From a virus, in the IMG/VR virus record IMGVR_UViG_3300042453_004988, positions 1 to 30,005 of that record: a DNA stretch of 30,005 bases. One strand, 5' to 3'. Of this stretch, positions 1 to 6,432 are shown piece after piece (position 1 is the stretch's first letter; each line of letters begins with the position of its first letter). The notes under the pieces are model-generated. The model ran no database searches. It was not told where the DNA came from and saw only the letters and a list, made by a program, of their open reading frames with translations. The position numbers were made by a program, and so were the translations under genes.

Positions 1-393
1 AGGACAATTACATTTGTATTTATCTCCTTTTTTAGTAACGGTATAAAATGAACCTGGATCGCTTTTAGATTCAAATTTGAAGGTATTTTCTTCTATTTTT
101 TCTTTTACTTTTACTTTCACTTCATCCGTTAAAATCATTTTAACCCATTCTATATCTGATATAGTAGTTTCAGGTAATACTTCTTGCCAAGTTGGTAAGA
201 TATATCTTTTACCATCATTTGCATTGAATAAAGTTGGAGGAATATAATGTTCATATCTGTATTTGAAAGTTGTAACAGATACAAATGGTCCTAATCCTTT
301 AGGATTAAATCTAAAGGGCATTGTTGGGGTGTACATTATACGTTTTCGTATTGTACCGTATTTATTTAAATTTGAGAATTGAATTAATGGCAT
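1..393 (-). CDS. Partial protein with SWIM-like CxC motif (C-terminus beyond window)
   Basis: The ATG is at 391-393 and the frame stays open to base 1, giving the first 131 residues. The visible part is rich in aromatic and basic residues. It ends in a YTVTKKGDKYKCNCP segment (about residues 117-131). A short strand followed by CxCP is how SWIM-type zinc fingers begin (CxC, then CxH some way downstream). SWIM domains bind DNA or protein and occur in phage and ATPase-associated proteins. The second half of the finger is outside the window, so the domain call is an inference. It is the last gene seen in the direction of transcription, 36 bases after the 61-aa gene. No catalytic motif is visible. 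Confidence 0.6.
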   Translation of the reverse strand, partial: MPLIQFSNLNKYGTIRKRIMYTPTMPFRFNPKGLGPFVSVTTFKYRYEHYIPPTLFNANDGKRYILPTWQEVLPETTISDIEWVKMILTDEVKVKVKEKIEENTFKFESKSDPGSFYTVTKKGDKYKCNCP

Positions 394-429
394 GACCTTT
401 ATTATTTACCTAAATATACGACCGTTTTT

Positions 430-615
430 TTACCTATCCAACCCTATTTTGGATTTTTTCGTATATTTTATGTTATTTAATTCAATTCCTAGCGCGAGAC
501 ATATAACATCTATCCCTTCCGGGTCTTTATTGATCATCTCTATCAATAATTCATCGGGAAGGGACATGAATGTTTCCATAGCCGTTATAGCCTGTTGATT
601 TTTTTTAGGATTCAT
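430..615 (-). CDS. Small hypothetical protein (61 aa)
   Basis: Not recognised. The protein starts MNPKKNQQAITAMETF and contains a helical, acidic segment (LPDELLIEMINKDPEGIDVI), then a basic tail. I chose the ATG at 613-615 because it follows the stop of the upstream 40-aa gene by only 7 bases. A longer reading from a TTG at 706-708 would run out of frame through that whole gene, which has a better-supported start. No membrane segment, cysteine motif or catalytic pattern is visible. It belongs to the run of small genes at the end of this transcription unit. Confidence 0.6.
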   Translation of the reverse strand: MNPKKNQQAITAMETFMSLPDELLIEMINKDPEGIDVICLALGIELNNIKYTKKSKIGLDR

Positions 616-622
616 ATGTATT

Positions 623-745
623 TTATCTACCTTGACCTCTATAACGTTTTGGTCTTGGAGTATGCTTGTTATAACTCTTTTGTGCTTTACCTCTTTTTCG
701 AGCACCAAATGTAACTTTGTTAGAGTTTGAAACTGCTTTTGCCAT
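623..745 (-). CDS. Very basic 40-aa protein
   Basis: This 40-residue ORF begins MAKAVSNSNKVTFGARKRGK and ends in a Lys/Arg/Tyr-rich tail (KRYRGQGR). Its ATG overlaps the TAA of the upstream 106-aa gene in a TAATG junction, which argues strongly that it is translated, by coupling. About a third of the residues are Lys or Arg, so it may bind nucleic acid; that is inference. Similar short proteins with a KSYNKH..P.P..YRGQGR-type end seem familiar from large phages of Bacteroidota, but I cannot name a family. A competing frame (TTG start at 708) overlaps it and is rejected. Confidence 0.7.
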   Translation of the reverse strand: MAKAVSNSNKVTFGARKRGKAQKSYNKHTPRPKRYRGQGR

Positions 746-1065
746 TACTTTTTACTTGCCTTTTTTTCTTTTGTTTTTAATTTATCTATTGCTTCTACTA
801 TTTTTTGACAATCTTCATATCTTTCTTGTTCAATAAAATACTTAATATTTTCTTCTAATGTTTCTACAAAGAATTTTCTTTCAAGTGTTAGATCTAATGT
901 TTGACCATCTTCTAGTATGCTTACTGAAAGTATATGAATATGATTTTTTTTGCTGTTTAAGTTGCTTAAAATTGAATTTACAATTGATTCGGATATTTTA
1001 AAATCTTTACTATCAACCATTTCTTGAAATTCATCTACGCTATTCACTGTTAATTCTAGTGCCAT
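745..1065 (-). CDS. Hypothetical protein (106 aa), acidic then Lys-rich tail
   Basis: Not recognised. The N-terminal half (MALELTVNSVDEFQEMVDSK) has a mixed alpha/beta character. The middle has a strand-like segment (HIHILSVSILEDG). The C-terminus is helical and charged (YFIEQERYEDCQKIVEAIDK) with a KTKEKKASKK tail. The ERYEDCQKIVEAIDKL stretch resembles the short helical-hairpin UVR motif, but a single weak match is not enough to assign it. The ATG at 1063-1065 lies one base after the stop of the 55-aa gene, and its stop overlaps the next start (TAATG). It is clearly part of the same transcript. Confidence 0.65.
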   Translation of the reverse strand: MALELTVNSVDEFQEMVDSKDFKISESIVNSILSNLNSKKNHIHILSVSILEDGQTLDLTLERKFFVETLEENIKYFIEQERYEDCQKIVEAIDKLKTKEKKASKK

Positions 1066-1066
1066 T

Positions 1067-1234
1067 TTAAAATAATTTTAGGAATTTCAAACTTGTTTCT
1101 TTACCCTTTAATTTAGCAAACTTTTCTTCGTTTTCTAACATTTTAGTTGCTAATTTTTCCAGTTGTTTAGATTTCTGTCCTTCGTAATCACGAATTATCT
1201 CATTATGCTTTTTCGATTTTTTATTCTTTTTCAT
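1067..1234 (-). CDS. Lys-rich helical small protein (55 aa)
   Basis: A 55-residue ORF from the ATG at 1232-1234 to the TAA at 1067-1069. It begins MKKNKKSKKHNEIIRDYEGQ and continues as a charged, heptad-like helix (QLEKLATKMLENEEKFAKLK) that could form a short coiled coil. Its stop lies one base before the ATG of the 106-aa gene, and it fills an otherwise empty 190-base interval exactly, which supports it as a gene. The function is unknown. The upstream gap carries an ATATTTATA motif that also occurs in two other gaps. Confidence 0.6.
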   Translation of the reverse strand: MKKNKKSKKHNEIIRDYEGQKSKQLEKLATKMLENEEKFAKLKGKETSLKFLKLF

Positions 1235-1247
1235 ATCGAAACTTTAT

Positions 1248-1256
1248 TATAAATAT
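1248..1256 (-). promoter_or_regulatory. ATATTTATA motif upstream of the 55-aa gene
   Basis: In the 22-base gap before the gene starting at 1234, the minus strand reads ATATTTATAATA, 13 bases ahead of the ATG. The same 9-mer occurs in the gaps before the genes at 13533 and 19211. It could be a -10-like element for minus-strand transcription. The opposite strand reads TATAAATA, the T4 late-promoter consensus, but that would point antisense. In DNA this A+T-rich, chance occurrence cannot be excluded. Confidence 0.25.
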
Positions 1257-1898
1257 TTAGCTTCTTGAGATAAATTCCGAACCGTCGTCCACTGGTTTTG
1301 AATCGTATAATCCTAATTCTTTTAAGCGTTGCTGTGTATAATCATCTACTTCCCAATCTGGTTGTCCACCTGATTTATGTACATGGTCTTCCATATTTTC
1401 GATTTGCTTACCAGTAAATAAATCCCCAACTGTAAGAAACGTACAATTATAACATAACATTTCTACGTTACCTAGGTTATAATGTTGTTTATTTCCGTCC
1501 TTAAAATGCATCATTAGTGGTACTTTATAGTCAAGTACACGACGTTCTTTAAAACCGCATAAATTACATTCTTCTTTTAAATACCCCTGTTCAATCATTC
1601 TATGTTTGATCTTTTGGGGGTTGAAATGAGACGCATCAACTCGGCCTTCAATGATATCAAGCAACGCAGGCTCTTTACGTCCGAATGGAGTATTGCTTAG
1701 GAATTTAGGAATGCCTTTACCGGCTTGATTCTTGTGTATTTCAAATAAACTTCTGCCGTCCTCACCTTTATAAAACTGCGCCCATTTTTTGTAATGTATG
1801 TAACTACAATTCATGTATCGGGCTGCTGCTTTATTTGACTTAGTTTTAGCCATAGCGGCTAAAATCTGTTGTTTTTCAAAGTGTTTGGCTTTAGGCAT
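1257..1898 (-). CDS. HTH plus HNH-type zinc-finger protein, possibly catalytically degenerate
   Basis: The protein is 213 aa. Residues about 7-42 look like a homeodomain-type helix-turn-helix (QQILAAMAKTKSNKAAARYM). The middle contains a CNLCGF knuckle (about residue 111), then PLMMHFKDGNKQHYNLGNVE and LCYNC. This is the order of an HNH finger: CxxC, then H.x.DG, N..N, and CxxC. A typical active HNH ends CxxCH; here it is CYNCTF, so the last His is missing. The protein may therefore be a DNA-binding rather than a cutting member of the family. Its start overlaps the stop of the DksA-like gene (TAATG), so the two are co-translated. It could be a transcription factor or a homing-endonuclease relative. 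Confidence 0.65.
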   Translation of the reverse strand: MPKAKHFEKQQILAAMAKTKSNKAAARYMNCSYIHYKKWAQFYKGEDGRSLFEIHKNQAGKGIPKFLSNTPFGRKEPALLDIIEGRVDASHFNPQKIKHRMIEQGYLKEECNLCGFKERRVLDYKVPLMMHFKDGNKQHYNLGNVEMLCYNCTFLTVGDLFTGKQIENMEDHVHKSGGQPDWEVDDYTQQRLKELGLYDSKPVDDGSEFISRS

Positions 1899-2221
1899 TA
1901 TTGTTTAATTTTATCTGAATCGATATCTGGTACTCTAGTTGGGACTGGGGCTTCGTTATCAAAGTCTAATAATTCTGCTTTAGTTGAGATACCCATTCGT
2001 TTTCTTAATTTAGTTTCCTCTTCAACATATTGAACATAATCTTCATGTTCTAAAAATAATGTTTCAGTGTAGGTATGATCACCTTCTCCACGTTGTACGA
2101 TAACGGGTTTTTTAGTTTTAATATCCGAACAATTAACACAAGTGTGTGTGTTTGGTAAAATTTTTAATCGTGCTGCAGGTATTTGAACTCCGCATTTGCA
2201 ATAACGTACTGCTGTTTCCAT
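1898..2221 (-). CDS. DksA/TraR-type C4 zinc-finger protein (107 aa)
   Basis: Near the N-terminus is CKCGVQIPAARLKILPNTHT followed by CVNC (about residues 8-31). This is the CxCG..IP..RL...P....C..C pattern of the DksA/TraR zinc finger. DksA-family proteins bind in the secondary channel of RNA polymerase and shift promoter choice; phage members are usually short. Here the finger is at the N-terminus and a charged, probably helical tail follows (EDYVQYVEEETKLRKRM). In DksA the coiled coil precedes the finger, so the order is reversed. It sits directly ahead of the HTH-HNH gene, which suggests a shared role in transcription control. That role is inferred. Confidence 0.65.
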   Translation of the reverse strand: METAVRYCKCGVQIPAARLKILPNTHTCVNCSDIKTKKPVIVQRGEGDHTYTETLFLEHEDYVQYVEEETKLRKRMGISTKAELLDFDNEAPVPTRVPDIDSDKIKQ

Positions 2222-2224
2222 AAC

Positions 2225-2611
2225 TTATTTTGTATTGTTTAAATTTTTATTTATAAATTTCCATAAATCGGTAGGTGTCTTTAAAATTATATCCACCGGT
2301 TCTTTATCTTCTTCTTCAAATACTAATGGGTAAATATTTCCATCATCATCTTTTCTATCGTATAAATACCAGAATACAATTTCACTTATTATTTCTCCAT
2401 ACTTAAGTAAGAACATATTTTCAATTATTTGTAAAAATGGTTCTTCGTACATGTATAAATCTATACTATAACCATTAAATAATTTATCTGAACGTTGTAG
2501 TATTTCTTCTAGTATACTAATATTTTCTATAAATACCTCTTTTTCCTTAAGTACTTTTGTCGTCTTAGATTCTTCTAATTTTAATCGTTGTCCAAATTTT
2601 TTAATATCCAT
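2225..2611 (-). CDS. Hypothetical protein (128 aa), conserved-looking
   Basis: Not recognised. The first 40 residues are charged and helical (KEKEVFIENISILEEILQRS). The centre is hydrophobic and aromatic (FLQIIENMFLLKYGEIISEI, then VFWYLYDR). An acidic stretch follows (FEEEDKEPVDI), with a TPTDLWKFINK helix at the end. There is no signal peptide or clear transmembrane segment. The ATG overlaps the TAA of the 51-aa gene (TAATG). It lies 3 bases upstream of the DksA-like gene and is evidently co-transcribed with it. Confidence 0.65.
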   Translation of the reverse strand: MDIKKFGQRLKLEESKTTKVLKEKEVFIENISILEEILQRSDKLFNGYSIDLYMYEEPFLQIIENMFLLKYGEIISEIVFWYLYDRKDDDGNIYPLVFEEEDKEPVDIILKTPTDLWKFINKNLNNTK

Positions 2612-2766
2612 TATACTTTCTTTACACCGTAAATTCCTAAAAATAATTTTAAAGTTAACCCTTTGCGTTGTGCAAAGAATTTTGCTGCTGATAATCTAGA
2701 AAAACTAATTGTTTTATCTATGATTTCTTGTTGTGGGTCATTTTTTCTATAGAAGCCGTATTTCAT
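2611..2766 (-). CDS. Small basic protein (51 aa) coupled on both sides
   Basis: A 51-residue ORF, MKYGFYRKNDPQQEIIDKTI onward, ending IYGVKKV. The central FSRLSAAKFFAQRKGLTLK stretch has a helix-turn-helix-like feel and small proteins of this type (..AA.FFA.RK...LK.FL.IY.V) appear in T4-like phages, though I cannot name a family. Both ends are TAATG junctions: its ATG overlaps the stop of the GT2 gene at 2766, and its TAA overlaps the start of the 128-aa gene at 2611. That double coupling is strong evidence that it is real. Confidence 0.7.
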   Translation of the reverse strand: MKYGFYRKNDPQQEIIDKTISFSRLSAAKFFAQRKGLTLKLFLGIYGVKKV

Positions 2767-3542
2767 TAGATATATTTTAAATTGTTTTCGGAATTGTGTC
2801 TTATATAATTACCCCACTTATAGTGAGCATATTCATGACCATTTTGTTCTGATTGTTGTCGTTTTAATTGTTTTTCAGGAGTATCGGTTGTTGATAATGA
2901 TACAAAATGATAAAAATGACATTCATATGTTCTTAACATTTTTAGTCCTGATAATTGACATTTTAAGAAAAAATCCCAATCCGCAACCATTCCCATTTCA
3001 TAATTTTCATCCCAACCTCCTAATCTTAAATAATCTATTTTAGACATAAATATAGGAAGAGTTGACCCGGAATCATCTTCTTGAGGGTAAGACATTTCTA
3101 AATCATGTTTCCAAAATGCTTCTAAATCAAATGTTTTTGGATCTCTACCCAAGTCATGTATTTTAAATTGTTTAAACATACTTGGATAAGGTTCAATCTG
3201 ATTAGGGGATATTACAACATTAGGACCATGTAATTCATAAATTGTTTCTAAAGTAGTATCCCATTTATTAGGAAAAACATTATCATCATTTACAATTAAT
3301 ATTTTATCATATTGAGCATTATAAACCCCCAAATTAGTTCCTCGACATAATCCAACATTTTCTTCTAAATTAAGGATACTAATATTATCTTTATATTTTT
3401 CAAGTACATCTTTATTTAAATCATAAAATCCATCAACTACAACTATGATTTGATTTATTTTTGTTTGACCATTGATAGCTGATCTAAGACACAGGTCTAG
3501 TGCTTCTGGGGATTTATATGTTGGTATAATTACTGAGATCAT
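2766..3542 (-). CDS. Family 2 glycosyltransferase (GT-A)
   Basis: At 258 aa this is a complete, single-domain GT2 enzyme, expected in the cytoplasm to transfer a sugar from a nucleotide-sugar donor. The sequence shows the N-terminal SVIIPTYKSPEALDLCLRS signature, the central IIVVVDG strand, the metal-binding DxD equivalent in ILIVNDDNVFP (about residue 85-90), and the acceptor-side LGGWDENYE and VADWDFFLK (catalytic base region). No membrane helices are seen, so it is not a processive synthase. It is the last gene of the glycan module, separated by a 52-base gap from the preceding glycosyltransferase, and is translationally coupled to the 51-aa gene downstream. Donor and acceptor are unknown. 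Confidence 0.85.
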   Translation of the reverse strand: MISVIIPTYKSPEALDLCLRSAINGQTKINQIIVVVDGFYDLNKDVLEKYKDNISILNLEENVGLCRGTNLGVYNAQYDKILIVNDDNVFPNKWDTTLETIYELHGPNVVISPNQIEPYPSMFKQFKIHDLGRDPKTFDLEAFWKHDLEMSYPQEDDSGSTLPIFMSKIDYLRLGGWDENYEMGMVADWDFFLKCQLSGLKMLRTYECHFYHFVSLSTTDTPEKQLKRQQSEQNGHEYAHYKWGNYIRHNSENNLKYI

Positions 3543-3594
3543 GACTTAATTTTATTTGTATTTAATATACATCCTTAATTTTACTTTTCCAAAT
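3543..3594 (-). other. 52-base gap in the glycan module
   Basis: This is one of the two longest gaps in the window. Reading along the minus strand it is A+T-rich and contains GTATATTAAATACAAATAAA just ahead of the GT2 start. It could serve as promoter or leader, but no consensus element is convincing. No hairpin-plus-U-tract terminator is visible. Confidence 0.2.
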
Positions 3595-4332
3595 TTATCC
3601 GTTAAGATGTTTTTCCCATTCTTTAACTAAATCATTTTGTTCTACTTTATATAATGGTGCTAACCAAGCTGTTTCACCATGGGTAGAATAAGTATTTAAA
3701 GGACATAACAAGGCTTTACCGTTATCCCTTAATTCTAAAAACATTTTAAAATCATCAGGATAATGCCCTTGATTAGTATATTTACGTAATGTTGGTTCGT
3801 CTTCTTTTAATGTTTTAACTGTAGAAGCAAAAGTCATAGTTGTACTATTAAACATACCAAATAGTTGTGTTTTGCCTCTATAGATCTTAGTCATATAACC
3901 CCCATCATGATCGACCTCAGGATTACCTCCTTGATAAGGTGAAATAAATTTATCAGGATGTAAATATAATGTTACATAACTACCTCCTAATTCTAAACCT
4001 TCTTTTATAATTTTAGGAGAACCCTGAAGATGAAGATAATCATTTTCTACAAAATAAATTATTTCATCATCTTCTCCTTTTAAAGCATAGTCTAAAGCTA
4101 AATTAAAAGTCCCAGCTCCGTGTCCTACTGATACTTGCTCTATATTAATGGGATCAATGTATTTTTTTATCATGCTTAAGGTATCAGCACTGCAATTATC
4201 TGCTATGATTTTGATATCATGTATGTGGTCAAAAAATACATTACAAAAATTTTTTAAACAATTTTCATTAGTAATATAATTTGGTTTAATTTTATTATAC
4301 CCGGCATCTGAAATTCTGTATATTATTTTCAT
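3595..4332 (-). CDS. Putative glycosyltransferase, GT-A-like (245 aa)
   Basis: The fold resembles GT2-like enzymes. It has an opening strand (MKIIYRISDAGYNKIKP), then a segment with a Rossmann-like strand and alanine/asparagine turn (IKIIADNCSADTLSMIKKYI). The candidate metal-binding acidic motif is in EIIYFVENDYLHLQGSP (about residues 90-106), and HGAGTFNLALDYAL looks like the nucleotide-side helix. A late HGETAW motif may belong to the acceptor site. It is a variant of the family rather than a textbook member, hence the lower confidence. Its ATG overlaps the stop of the methyltransferase upstream by one base. It probably acts with the other transferases here on one glycan. Confidence 0.65.
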   Translation of the reverse strand: MKIIYRISDAGYNKIKPNYITNENCLKNFCNVFFDHIHDIKIIADNCSADTLSMIKKYIDPINIEQVSVGHGAGTFNLALDYALKGEDDEIIYFVENDYLHLQGSPKIIKEGLELGGSYVTLYLHPDKFISPYQGGNPEVDHDGGYMTKIYRGKTQLFGMFNSTTMTFASTVKTLKEDEPTLRKYTNQGHYPDDFKMFLELRDNGKALLCPLNTYSTHGETAWLAPLYKVEQNDLVKEWEKHLNG

Positions 4333-4916
4333 TATTTTCTTTTAATTATAGTAAAACCATTATTATTTGTAAATCTCTCAACTAATTCCCACTTATCTTT
4401 ATTTTCTTTAAGAAATTCTTCAATAGCAGGCCATATTCCTTTTCCTGTTGTTTCTCCTTCCCAAGTATTTTCATGACCTTTAAATTCATCCCTAAATTCA
4501 TAAGATGTAGTATCATGAAAACAAATATACTTTTTAACTTTTTCAGAATGAAGTTCAAGTTCTTTTTTCAATTGATCATAAGCATGCCATGTATCTATAA
4601 ACAATAAATCTGTTTCTTCAATTTCAATTTTTAATACATCTGCAATTTTAAATTCAAAGTTAAGATTATAAGCCTTAGCTGTATCATATACGCTTTGTAA
4701 ATCGCCTCCCCATTTAGAAGGATCATGTATATCGTAACTTATTAATTTTTTAGGAGCGCATGCTAACCATCCCCAAGTTGAAAATATTCCTCTAACTCCC
4801 ATTTCAGTAATAGTATCACATTCACTTCCGTATTTTATAATAGCCGGGATGTGTTCATTTATGTCTGATGGAGTGTGGTAAAGTTGGTTTATTAGTTGTT
4901 CTAAATCGTGTATCAT
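4332..4916 (-). CDS. Class I SAM-dependent methyltransferase-like protein
   Basis: At 194 aa, this resembles the Methyltransf_24 / CmcI-like group often found in surface-polysaccharide clusters. The motif I region is TITEMGVRGIFSTWGWL (about residues 35-51). A strand ending in an acidic residue follows (KKLISYDIHD), then LLFIDTWHAYDQLKKELE and YICFHDTTSYEF, where D and H residues in this group can hold a metal. The family methylates sugars or small molecules. Its place among glycosyltransferases suggests sugar O-methylation, which is inference. It overlaps the GT9-like gene upstream by 4 bases (ATGA) and the transferase downstream by one. Confidence 0.7.
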   Translation of the reverse strand: MIHDLEQLINQLYHTPSDINEHIPAIIKYGSECDTITEMGVRGIFSTWGWLACAPKKLISYDIHDPSKWGGDLQSVYDTAKAYNLNFEFKIADVLKIEIEETDLLFIDTWHAYDQLKKELELHSEKVKKYICFHDTTSYEFRDEFKGHENTWEGETTGKGIWPAIEEFLKENKDKWELVERFTNNNGFTIIKRK

Positions 4917-5698
4917 AGATTATTTTTTACAATGTTAATATATTCATTTTCGGTTGCGTGTGGGTGAACAACAATATGTTTTGGATCAGCCCAGTAAGTA
5001 GGGAAAGGTTTAAAAGTACTCAAAAATTTTTCAGGATTTAAACTTTCTTTTTCCTTATAATTATGAGCTTCTCCTTGAGTTTTATAAAAAGTATATAAAT
5101 GTTGAGAATCACCTACAGTTTTAGTATTCATAAAAGCTGCTAGGTTTGTTGTTCCTCCTATCATTCCTAAATGTAGTTTACTATTTAATAATATTTTACC
5201 TGATTCAATGAGAGGGTCAGGATTATTGTCAAATCTATTTCCACCTACAGGAATTACTTTAATAATTTTACTTAATTCATTGACAATATTTTCAACATTA
5301 TATCCTGTTCTAAGTTGCCAATCATGATCATAAGTTATATAGTCAAAATCTGGTTTGTCTATGTTGTATTTATTTTTAAAAGATTTATCTAAGGGATAAA
5401 ATTTAGAAGCTCTTTCTAAATCTGCTCCTTCAATATTAAAACATTTAGCATAATCTAATAAAGGATGATCAAATACATCAATTCGTTGAGTGTATATTCT
5501 AGGTTCACAATTTTCAAAATCAATATGACCTAAAAATAAATGTGCTTGGATACCAAATAATTCTATAAATTTACCCATGAATGGCCATCTGTAGTATAAT
5601 TCAACGTCATAGCCCATATCTGTTAAATTTCTTACAACATTACAAGCTAGTAATGTGTCACCCATCCAACTATTTTCTAAAGATATTTTATATTTCAT
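4913..5698 (-). CDS. GT9-like (heptosyltransferase-type, GT-B) glycosyltransferase
   Basis: The N-terminus has the WMGDTLLACNVVRNL pattern of GT9 enzymes (usually GD.l...p....L), which transfer heptose or related sugars from ADP-heptose to lipopolysaccharide core. A distinct second half ends with SKLHLGMIGGTTNLAAFMNT, matching the GT9 donor-side loop that places D/S..h.H.A.A.g after a strand. At 261 aa it is shorter than typical bacterial members (about 320-350). The next gene downstream is the methyltransferase, and the gene just upstream is a heptose-kinase-like protein, so an ADP-heptose-type donor is possible. The assignment is to fold and family, not to donor. Confidence 0.6.
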   Translation of the reverse strand: MKYKISLENSWMGDTLLACNVVRNLTDMGYDVELYYRWPFMGKFIELFGIQAHLFLGHIDFENCEPRIYTQRIDVFDHPLLDYAKCFNIEGADLERASKFYPLDKSFKNKYNIDKPDFDYITYDHDWQLRTGYNVENIVNELSKIIKVIPVGGNRFDNNPDPLIESGKILLNSKLHLGMIGGTTNLAAFMNTKTVGDSQHLYTFYKTQGEAHNYKEKESLNPEKFLSTFKPFPTYWADPKHIVVHPHATENEYINIVKNNL

Positions 5699-5702
5699 AT
5701 TT

Positions 5703-6431
5703 TTAAATTAATGATACTCCTCTATATTTAACAACTTCTGAGGCGCATTCGTTAGCATATTTTATAGCTTTATCAATATTATTAGTATTTAAATAATTAA
5801 CTACTAAAGCAGCCATAAAACTATCTCCGGCTCCTGAAGTATCTTTAACATCTACTTTTTTTACTTTATATTTTTTAGATTGATACTCACATCCTTCTCC
5901 TCCAATAGTATGAATTATTTTATTTTTTAATTCTTCAGAAATATGGTCTTTTGTTCTTTGATATTCATAATCATTTATCTTAATAAATTGAGCTTTTGAA
6001 GCCCATTCACCTAATATTTTTTTAGTATCTATAAAAACTAAATCATGATTATTACAAATAGTTTCAATATCAGAAGTAGATAAAAATCCTTTATCATAGT
6101 CTGATATTACAATAATTTTATAATTGTAATCAATTTCATCTAAATTTATTCTTCCTATATTGTGAGGTGTGTCCACTCTAAAAAAAGTATGATTTGTTTT
6201 TTCATGAACATATCTTGTTTTAGTAATGTTTACCCAATTACTATTAGTAAGTATATCACAATTATTTATTTTATTTAAAATATTTCGTTGAACATTTTTA
6301 GCCATCCCTCCATTTTCAGTTTGATTTATAATATTAAGTACAGGAACGGGAACATCAGGACATAGTCGGAGAGCGTCGCAGTAGACAAAAATGTCTCTGC
6401 AACTTTCTCCTATTATTAAAATATCTTTCAT
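5703..6431 (-). CDS. PfkB-family sugar kinase, HldE/RfaE domain I-like
   Basis: About 242 aa from the ATG at 6429-6431, one base beyond the upstream stop; an in-frame start at 6455 would add 8 residues inside the neighbouring gene. The sequence shows LRLCPDVPVPVLNI, like the SRISPEAPVPVV segment of HldE. It also has the substrate-side NGGMAKNVQRNI (PfkB signature 1), VISDYDKG, and the ATP-site/catalytic-base DTSGAGDSFMAAL (PfkB signature 2). HldE domain I phosphorylates D-glycero-D-manno-heptose 7-phosphate at C1. The adenylyltransferase domain of bifunctional HldE is absent, and the protein is about 70 residues shorter than domain I of HldE. The exact sugar is not proven. Confidence 0.8.
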   Translation of the reverse strand: MKDILIIGESCRDIFVYCDALRLCPDVPVPVLNIINQTENGGMAKNVQRNILNKINNCDILTNSNWVNITKTRYVHEKTNHTFFRVDTPHNIGRINLDEIDYNYKIIVISDYDKGFLSTSDIETICNNHDLVFIDTKKILGEWASKAQFIKINDYEYQRTKDHISEELKNKIIHTIGGEGCEYQSKKYKVKKVDVKDTSGAGDSFMAALVVNYLNTNNIDKAIKYANECASEVVKYRGVSLI

Positions 6432-6432
6432 A

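Noticed and set aside
392-598. Plus-strand ORF of 68 aa
   Set aside because: It lies antisense to the 61-aa gene in a region with all other genes on the minus strand; no sensible leader or protein features.
430-708. A longer 92-aa reading of the 61-aa gene from a TTG at 708
   Set aside because: It overlaps nearly all of the 40-aa gene at 623-745, whose ATG makes a TAATG junction with the preceding gene. The ATG at 615 gives a natural start just after that gene.
2248-2255. TATAAATA on the minus strand 26 bases ahead of the DksA-like gene, as a T4-type late promoter
   Set aside because: It lies inside the end of the 128-aa gene over Ile-Asn-Lys codons, and several such octamers are expected by chance in a window this A+T-rich.
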